64,000 nt of DNA from Rhynchopus sp. YZ270_cl-10 (taxonomy: Eukaryota; Euglenozoa; Diplonemea; Diplonemida; Diplonemidae). The notes beneath the pieces were generated by a model. That model was not told the DNA's origin, did not search any database, and saw only the letters and a list, made by a program, of their open reading frames with translations. Both the position numbers and the translations under genes were made by a program. The DNA lies in contig OZ037911.1 in assembly GCA_964035575.1 (NCBI GenBank), positions 1,054,001 to 1,118,000 on the forward strand, in the 5' to 3' direction. This document shows, one piece after another, positions 55,967 to 64,000 of the stretch (position 1 is its first letter; every line of letters begins with the position of its first letter).

Positions 55967-56769
55967 AGCTCCTTAGCTCCTTAGCTCCTTAGCTCCTTAG
56001 CTCCTTAGCTCCTTAGCTCCTTAGCTCCTTAGCTCCTTAGCTCCTTAGCTCCTTAGCTCCTTAGCTCCTTAGCTCCTTAGCTCCTTAGCTCCTTAGCTCC
56101 TTAGCTCCTTAGCTCCTTAGCTCCTTAGCTCCTTAGCTCCTTAGCTCCTTAGCTCCTTAGCTCCTTAGCTCCTTAGCTCCTTAGCTCCTTAGCTCCTTAG
56201 CTCCTTAGCTCCTTAGCTCCTTAGCTCCTTAGCTCCTTAGCTCCTTAGCTCCTTAGCTCCTTAGCTCCTTAGCTCCTTAGCTCCTTAGCTCCTTAGCTCC
56301 TTAGCTCCTTAGCTCCTTAGCTCCTTAGCTCCTTAGCTCCTTAGCTCCTTAGCTCCTTAGCTCCTTAGCTCCTTAGCTCCTTAGCTTCTTAGCTCCTTAG
56401 CTCCTTAGCTCCTTAGCTCCTTAGCTCCTTAGCTCCTTAGCTCCTTAGCTCCTTAGCTCCTTAGCTCCTTAGCTCCTTAGCTCCTTAGCTCCTTAGCTCC
56501 TTAGCTCCTTAGCTCCTTAGCTCCTTAGCTCCTTAGCTCCTTAGCTCCTTAGCTCCTTAGCTCCTTAGCTCCTTAGCTCCTTAGCTCCTTAGCTCCTTAG
56601 CTCCTTAGCTCCTTAGCTTCTTAGCTCCTTAGCTCCTTAGCTCCTTAGCTCCTTAGCTCCTTAGCTCCTTAGCTCCTTAGCTCCTTAGCTCCTTAGCTCC
56701 TTAGCTCCTTAGCTCCTTAGCTCCTTAGCTCCTTAGCTCCTTAGCTCCTTAGCTCCTTAGCTCCTTAGC
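55967..56769 (+). repeat. AGCTCCTT satellite of unit 2 (about 100 copies)
   Basis: Three units shorter than in unit 1. It has two AGCTTCTT variants (near 56384 and 56617) where unit 1 has one, so units have been copied or converted since the duplication. Confidence 0.98.
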
Positions 56770-56888
56770 CCTTGAGATTGGCACCCTATGACTTTCACAG
56801 GCAAAACTTTTATTTTTGCTGCTTGAATACTTTTCACCTTTCACCTGTATGGAGCCTCTGACCAAGGAAAACATATTCTGAGGGCAGT

Positions 56889-56921
<33 letters not shown>

Positions 56922-57955
56922 GTGTTGTTCAACTTAGCCCTAGGCTCGCTTTTTTTATCTACATCCAGTGACAGAGGGGGTACTTACTAGTCAAGCGAGT
57001 ATGTAAACAGCTAGATGTCCAGACAAGGGCACTTTACTATTGTACTGGCAAGACAGTGCCTGAAAACACAGTTAGTGGCACTAAAATAGAAAGCATGTGG
57101 GACAACTACAACCAACACTTCCCTGCAAATAAGCAAAAGGGTAGTATGTGAGTGCAATTTTTCCCAAAAGGAAAAGGGGAGGGGATGGGACGGGAGGGTT
57201 GCTCTGTCTACCGGTGTAGTTTTATTTTGCTTTGTCTTGGGGAGGGGAGGGGAGGAGAAGGAGGGGATTGAGTGAGCCGTTTCCTCTGTAACACACAAAC
57301 AAATAAAAAGGAAGTTCCATAATCTTTTAAGTAGTTTTCTTTTTGGTGAAAATTTTTGAGAACTTCAGTAAGTGTGACCTGACCCGACTGACTGACACCC
57401 AAAGGGGAAAACAACAATAACGCACAACAAAATCAACAACAACAATGGTGGGTCTCGTGCTTACCTGTGGTGGTTTTGAAAAATGAAAAATTGAAATTGA
57501 CCTTCACAAGGTAAAAATGAAAAACTAAAGGAGTGAAAAAAGGAACTCAAAGGACAAGAGTTCTGTACAAACTCTACTCTACTGCACAATCTATAAAAGT
57601 GGCCCAATGGCTCCTGATGCCACTGGCCTGGCTCTTAGACAGGTCTTACTCCGAGACTGCCCTCTACCCTCAGAGCCTCGTCCAAGGGGTAAGGGCCGTC
57701 GCTGGGGTAGACCCGTCCTAGCCAGCAGCCAACCAAAAATATTAACAAATAGGAAGGGGGCGGAAAGGGGGGAAAGGGGGGGGCAAACCCCAAAGGATGA
57801 AAAGAACAAAAAACACAAAATAAAAAGGGTTAAAAATAAACATGGGGCAAACTGTCATTCTCTACACGCTTCTACACACACACTCTCACCCTCTAACTCT
57901 CTAACTCTCTAATTCTTTTTATTCCCCTTTTTCCCCTTCCTTCGAGGGCAGTCCT

Positions 57956-58246
57956 ACACAGTACACAGTACACAGTACACAGTACACAGTACACAGTACA
58001 CAGTACACAGTACACAGTACACAGTACACAGTACACAGTACACAGTACACAGTACACAGTACACAGTACACAGTACACAGTACACAGTACACAGTACACA
58101 GTACACAGTACACAGTACACAGTACACAGTACACAGTACACAGTACACAGTACACAGTACACAGTACACAGTACACAGTACACAGTACACAGTACACAGT
58201 ACACAGTACACAGTACACAGTACACAGTACACAGTACACAGTACAC
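57956..58246 (+). repeat. ACACAGT satellite of unit 2 (about 41 copies)
   Basis: 175 bp, exactly 25 heptamers, shorter than in unit 1. Confidence 0.98.
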
Positions 58247-58487
58247 CCTCCGTCAGCAGGGAAGCATAGTATTACAGTGAGGACTAGTACAACACAAACC
58301 ACTTTAGTAGCCCAAGAACCTCACATAAAGCAGAAACTCACTAAAGAAATATACACAGTATACAGTTTTCACAAGAAAAAAAGCCATCTCTCAGGGAAGC
58401 ATGGTGGTGCAACAACACATGGCCACATATGGCCACATATGCCCACCCACAAAGCACCAACCAGCAGGCGCAACAAAAAACCCTCAC

Positions 58488-59298
58488 AACCACACCAACC
58501 AGATAACGCAACCTGCAGATTCCCACGGGTTTGCGGGTTTGCACACCTGCACCCACCCGCCAGCTTATCGACCACACCAACCAGATAAAGTGCCTGAACC
58601 CCGAGAACCCTATCAACCACACCAGCCGGATAACGCATCCTAGAACCCGCAAACCCGCGCACCCGCACCAACCACGAGCCGGATACCGTAACCTAGAACC
58701 AGCAGGTTCCCGCGCACCCGCACCCACCAGCCAGCTTATCGACCACACTAACCAGATAACGTTGCCCAAACCCCGCGCACCCGCACCACCACACCAGCCG
58801 GATAACGTTGCCCGAACCCCGCGCACCCGCACAACCACACCAGCCGGATAACGCAACCTAGAACCCGCAAACCCGCGCACCCGCAAACCCGCAAACCCGC
58901 ACCAACCACCAGCCGGATACCGTAACCTAGAACCAGATAACGCAACCTAGAACCAGCAGGTTCCCGCGCACCCGCACCCACCAGCCATCTTATCGACCAC
59001 ACGAACCAGATAACGTTGCCCGAACCCCGCGCACCCGCACAACCACACCAGCCGGATAACGCAACCTAGAACCCGCAAACCCGCGCACCCGCAAACCCGC
59101 AAACCCGCACCAACCACCAGCCGGATACCGTAACCTAGAACCAGATAACGCAACCTAGAACCAGCAGGTTCCCGCGCACCCGCACCCACCAGCCAGCTTA
59201 TCGACCACACGAACCAGATAACGTTTCCCGAACCCCGCGCACCCGCACCACCACACCAGCCGGATAACGCAACCTAGAACCTGCTCAGTGCGTGAAGC
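58488..59298 (+). repeat. Higher-order repeat block 1 of unit 2
   Basis: Counterpart of 41790-42600. Confidence 0.85.
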
Positions 59299-59384
59299 CC
59301 AAACACCTGTTTAACCACACGAACCTGGACAACACAATATGCAAGTGTTTCTAAAACTGGGTGAGTAATATTGGAAGCCTGGAT

Positions 59385-59718
59385 CCGGTGCACAGGGTGA
59401 CATAGTGGTTCCAAATCCGGTGCACAGGGTGCCCCCAAAAGGTGCACAGGGTGCCTTTTTGGCACTGGATCCGGTGCACAGGGTGCCCGCAAAAAACGGT
59501 GCACAGGGTGCCCCTAAAAATCCGGTGCACAGGGTGCCCCTTTTAATCCGGTGCACAGGGTGCCATTACGGCTTCGCAATCCGGTGCACAGGGTGCCCCC
59601 CACGTTATAAGCCCCGGCTAAAAAGCACCCTGTGCACCGGATTTTTTGGCACCCTGTGCACCGGATTTTTTGGGGGCACCCTGTGCACCGGACCGGCACC
59701 CTGTGCACCGGAGTGGCC
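59385..59718. repeat. GTGCAC interrupted array 1 of unit 2
   Basis: Counterpart of 42687-43020, with the same eight direct and four inverted copies and the same spacers. The sparse set at 59743-59903 matches 43045-43205. Confidence 0.85.
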
Positions 59719-59967
59719 AGCTCCTTAGCTCCTTAGCTCCTTGGTATCTAAGGTGCACAGGGGGCGGCTTTTTTTGGTTCCCGAAACCCTGCCGAAACCT
59801 CCCAGAAGTGGTTTTGGATATGGTGCACAGGGGGCATTTCACCCCTGAAAAAGGGTGCACAGGGGGCTTTTCGGGGGTCCCGAAATAGGGTGCACAGGGG
59901 GCGCAAAAGTATGCCCCATATGACTTTTACAGGTATTTTGGGTCCTGTACACAGTTTTCACAGCACA

Positions 59968-60185
59968 CACAGAAAAACACAGAAAAACACAGAAAAACAC
60001 AGAAAAACACAGAAAAACACAGAAAAACACAGAAAAACACAGAAAAACACAGTATACACAGAAAAACACAGTATACACAGTATACACAGTATACACAGTA
60101 TACACAGTATACACAGTATACACAGTATACACAGTATACACAGTATACACAGTATACACAGTATACACAGTATACACAGTATACA
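59968..60185 (+). repeat. CACAGAAAAA and CACAGTATA satellites of unit 2
   Basis: The 10-bp array has four fewer units than unit 1; the 9-bp array is unchanged. Confidence 0.95.
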
Positions 60186-60517
60186 AACCTTCTCTCAGTA
60201 GGGAAGCATGGTACACGTGAAAACACCTAAGTGCCCAGCCCACCAAAACAACAACCAGTTGACACAAGCCAGATATTTATTTCGGGTTTGCAGGTTTGCA
60301 GATAACTCAACCAGTTAAGTAACCCCCAAGAACCCTATTTTTCTTCTTTTCTGTACTTGGTCTATTTTTTTATGAGAATAGAAAGGAAAAGGGAAAAAAT
60401 GGAGAAGATAATAAAGACAATAAAATGAACAGGAAAATGGAAATGGAAAAAAGGATGACCAAAAAAGGTCGGGTTTAGAATAAAAGGTGGATGAAGAGCT
60501 TACCAAGATTCTTACCT

Positions 60518-61273
60518 TATCAACCACACCAACCACACAAGCACCAGCCGGATAATGCAACCTGGAACCACTCTGTAACTGACCCCCGAGAACCCTATCA
60601 ACCACACCAGCCGGATAACGCAACCTAGAACCCGCAAACCCGCGCACCCGCAAACCCGCAAACCCGCACAACCACCAGCCAGATAACGTAACCTAGAACC
60701 AGAAAACGCAACCTAGAACCAGCAGGTTCCCGCGCACCCGCACCCACCAGCTGGCTTATCGACCACACCAGCCAGATAACGTTGCCCGAACCCCGCACAC
60801 CCGCACAACCACACCAGCCGGATACCGCTGCCCGAACCCCGCGCACCCGCACCACCACACCAGCCGGATAACGCAACCTAGAACCCGCAAACCCGCGCAC
60901 CCGCAAACCCGCAAACCCGCACAACCACCAGCCAGATAACGTAACCTAGAACCAGAAAACGCAACCTAGAACCAGCAAGTTCCCGCGCACCCGCACCCAC
61001 CAGCCGGCTTATCGACCACACCAGCCAGATAACGCTGCCCGAACCCCGCGCACCCGCACAACCACACCAGCCGGATAACACAACCTAGAACCCGCAAACC
61101 CGCGCACCCGCAAACCCGCAAACCCGCACAACCACCAGCCAGATAACGTAACCTAGAACCAGCAGGTTCCCGCGCACCCGCACCCACCAGCCAGCTTATC
61201 GACCACACCAGCCGGATAACATTGCCCGAACCCCGCGCACCCGCACAACCACACCAGCCAGATTACACAACAT
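60518..61273 (+). repeat. Higher-order repeat block 2 of unit 2
   Basis: Counterpart of 43860-44615. Confidence 0.85.
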
Positions 61274-61349
61274 AGAACGCGCAAATACTCGCAAATATCA
61301 GTTATACAGTGCACGAACCAGCTAAGTTACTGAACCCCGGGAAGACTGG

Positions 61350-61700
61350 ATCCGGTGCACAGGGTGCCTTTTTGACAAAAATCCGGTGCACAGGGGGCGC
61401 CTAAGTGAAAAATCGGTGCACAGGGGGCGTATCCTCGGAAAATCCGGTGCACAGGGGGCGCCCAAAAACTGTGCACAGGGGGCGTCTTTGAACGGTGCAC
61501 AGGGGGCGCCTAAAATCCGGTGCACAGGGGGCGCCCCAAAAACGGTGCACAGGGGGCGTGTCAAAACGGTGCACAGGGGGCGCCCGGCTATTAAATCACG
61601 GGTAAAACGCCCCCTGTGCACCGGATTTTTGGGCGCCCCCTGTGCACCGTTTTGGGGTGCGCCCCCTGTGCACCGGACGTGCCCCCTGTGCACCGGAGTG
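61350..61700. repeat. GTGCAC interrupted array 2 of unit 2
   Basis: Counterpart of 44692-45042, unchanged in copy number, unlike the simple satellites. Confidence 0.85.
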
Positions 61701-61794
61701 GCCAGCTCCTTAGCTCCTTAGCTCCTTAGCTCCTTAGCTCCTTAGCTTGGTATGTATTGGGAAGAGTTCTGGAAGTTTACAGGGGACCATTTTT

Positions 61795-61943
61795 TACACA
61801 TTACAACACACTTGTCCTTTCTTTTTACCCTCCCTCCCCCTTTCCTTTGTTTTATTGTGAGCCTTGTACGCCTCCACGGGGCGGTCCCTGGGCAACGGTT
61901 GAGGAGTGCAGGCCGGCGAAGCGCAAGGCGTAGTGTGTCTTGT

Positions 61944-61983
<40 letters not shown>

Positions 61984-62178
61984 CTCTTTTTTGTACTTGG
62001 ACTAGTTTTTTATGAGAATAGAAAGGAAAAAGGAAGAAATGGAGAAGACAATAAAGACAATAAAATGAACAGGAAATGGAAAAGGAAAAAGGAAATGGAA
62101 AAATGAAAAGGAAAAAATGATGACCAAAAATGGTCGGTGTTTCAAGTTTTGTATAAAAGGCGGGCGAAGAGTACGGTA
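61795..62178 (+). promoter_or_regulatory. Module M copy 2 and promoter-like module of unit 2
   Basis: Counterpart of 45137-45520; TATAAAAG at 62152-62159. Confidence 0.35.
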
Positions 62179-62471
62179 GAGCCAACAGAGTTTTATACAA
62201 AACAAGAAACTGCATTATGTGTTTGTTTTTTATTCTTTTTGATCAATTTGAATACACAGGCGTCACACTTCTGGGGCAAAAAAAGGAAAAAAAGAAGACC
62301 TAATCCTCCTTACTTAAAAGAAGGGAAGGGAGAATAAAAAACACATTGCCTTTGCTTTGTTGTCTGCAGAATGGTTTGTTTTAGTGCCTCCCCTGGAAAA
62401 AGAAAAATGGATTTGGCGTAGTGTGTCTTGTCCTTCTTTGTTTTAGTTTTTTGCTTTTTGCTTTTTTAAAA

Positions 62472-62950
62472 ATGAGGAGGAAGGCCCTTTTGGGGGCGTT
62501 GTGGGTGGTGCTGCATGTCTGCATCAGCAGCAGCAGCAGGAGCTACACCAGCAGCAGCAGCAGCAACAACAAGAGCAGCAACAGCAGCATATGCTACACC
62601 AGCTGCAACTGCAGCAGCAGCAACAGCAGCAACAGCAGCAACAGCAGCAACAGCAGCAACAGCAGCAACAGCAGCAACAGCAGCAACAGCAGCAACAGCA
62701 GCAACAGCAGCAACAGCAGCAACAGCAGCAACAGCAGCAACAGCAGCAACAGCAGCAACAGCAGCAACAGCAGCAACAGCAGCAACAGCAGCAACAGCAG
62801 CAACAACAGCAACAGCAGCAACAGCAGCAACAGCAGCAACAGCAGCAACAGCAGCAACAGCAGCAACAGCAGCAACAGCAGCAACAGCAGCAACAGCAGC
62901 AACAGCAGCAACAGCAGCAACACCAGCAACAGCAACAACAGCAACAGCAG

Positions 62951-62982
<32 letters not shown>

Positions 62983-64000
62983 ACAACAGCAACAGCAGCA
63001 ACAACATAAGCTGCATCAACAGCAGTAGCAGGAGCACCAACAGCAGGAGGGGCAGCTACAACAGCTTCCTCCTCAGTGGCAGGAGCCCCCTTCCCCCCCT
63101 TTTTTACCCCAAAAAGAGGCCTCTTGAGCCCAACAACCCAAGCAGCTGCAGCTTTGATAGCAGCAACAAATACTTGTGTGGAGGCAACAAAGCAAAGAGC
63201 TGTTGTGATAACATCCCACACCCCCCTCTCCCCCATAATAACCCCAAGAAGAGGCTCTTTATGCCCAAACACATCAGTGGGTGCAACGGTGATAGCAGCA
63301 AAAACGAACTCTTCGGAGTCCTGGGTGGGGTCCCAGTGTCACCCCTGGTGAGCAGTTGCAGCAGTAGCAACAGAACCAGCTGCAGCAACAGCAGCATCAA
63401 CACCAACATCAGCAGCAACAGTAGCTACAGCAGCACCAACACCAACAGCAGATGCAACAGCAGCAGACGCCACAGCAGCAGCAACAACATCAGCAGCAAC
63501 ATCAGCAGCAACAGTAGCAACAGCAGCACCAACACCAACAGCAGACGCTACAGCAGCAGCAGCAACATCAGCAGCAACGGCTGCAACAGCAGCATCAACA
63601 CCAACATCAGCAGTAACAGTAGCAACAGCAGCACCAACACCAACAGCAGACGCAACAGCAGCAGCAGCAACATCAGCAACAACAGCAGCAACAGCAGCAT
63701 CAACACCAACAGCAGATGCAAGAGCAGCAGACGCAACAGCAGCAGCAGCAGCAACATCAGCAGCAACAGCAGCATCAACACCAACATCAGCAGCAACAGT
63801 AGCAACAGCAGCACCAACACCAACAGCAGATGCAAGAGCAGCAGACGCAACAGCAGCAGCAGCAACATCAGCAGCAACATCAGCAGCAGCAGCAGCATCA
63901 ACACCAACATCAGCAGCAACAGTAGCAACAGCAGCACCAACACCAACAGCAGCAGCAGCAACATCAGCAGCAACATCAGCAGCAACAGCAGCATCAACAC
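62472..64000 (+). CDS. Second retrotransposon copy, Ser/Asn-rich N-terminal part, cut by the window end
   Basis: The same frame as 45814, open to the window end. The (CAGCAA)n tract is 72 bp longer than in unit 1 (24 codons, frame kept). The OTU, RT and endonuclease parts lie beyond the window, so it cannot be said whether this copy has an unbroken RT frame. Confidence 0.6.

Larger units (their letters stand above)
52999..64000 (+). repeat. Tandem duplication, unit 2 (cut by the window end)
   Basis: A near-identical copy of 36102-47270 in the same orientation, abutting unit 1 directly. Offsets to unit 1 are 16,897, then 16,873, 16,698, 16,658 and 16,730 after each satellite length change. 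All unit-1 features recur; the main ones are listed below. Confidence 0.95.

Overview
The window is eukaryotic nuclear DNA from a protist. It has short spliceosomal introns (49-91 bp, all with GTATGY donors), one very large secreted or membrane protein gene, and AT-rich intergenic DNA crowded with satellites, fold-back repeats and retrotransposon sequence. A sequence at 28366-28390 resembles the diplonemid spliced leader as I remember it, so a diplonemid (Euglenozoa) is a reasonable but unproven guess.

Layout. Positions 3-299 hold the end of an unrecognised gene. Positions 300-6482 are AT-rich and intergenic, with two families of short same-strand repeats and two hairpins. Positions 6483-20152 (+) are one five-exon gene for a type I membrane protein of 4470 residues: signal peptide, laminin-G-like jellyroll, Pro/Thr-rich linker, about 68 EGF-like units with a four-unit super-period, one transmembrane helix and a 79-residue tail. 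Positions 20153-36101 are repeat-rich: satellites built on GTAC palindromes, a fold-back element at 22.3-23.2 kb, a 660-bp near-palindrome at 30.2-30.8 kb, several families of diverged 200-550-bp repeats, and a few coding-looking fragments on the minus strand.

From 36102 to the window end there is a direct head-to-tail duplication. Unit 1 is 36102-52998 (16,897 bp); unit 2 starts at 52999 and is cut at 64000. The copies are nearly identical and differ mainly in satellite copy number. Each unit carries AGCTCCTT, ACACAGT, CACAGAAAAA and CACAGTATA satellites, two arrays of interrupted repeats with a GTGCAC core, a roughly 200-bp higher-order repeat, and a non-LTR retrotransposon. That element encodes a Ser/Asn-rich N-terminus, an OTU-like cysteine protease, a zinc finger, a reverse transcriptase (YLDDG) and a C-terminal restriction-like endonuclease. 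Its reading frame changes once in unit 1, and it ends in a tandemly repeated 401-bp tail.

The giant gene is the only complete host gene seen. The rest is best read as a recently amplified repeat neighbourhood driven by, or hitch-hiking with, the retrotransposon. I saw no tRNA, rRNA or CRISPR array, and no LTR or virus-derived element.
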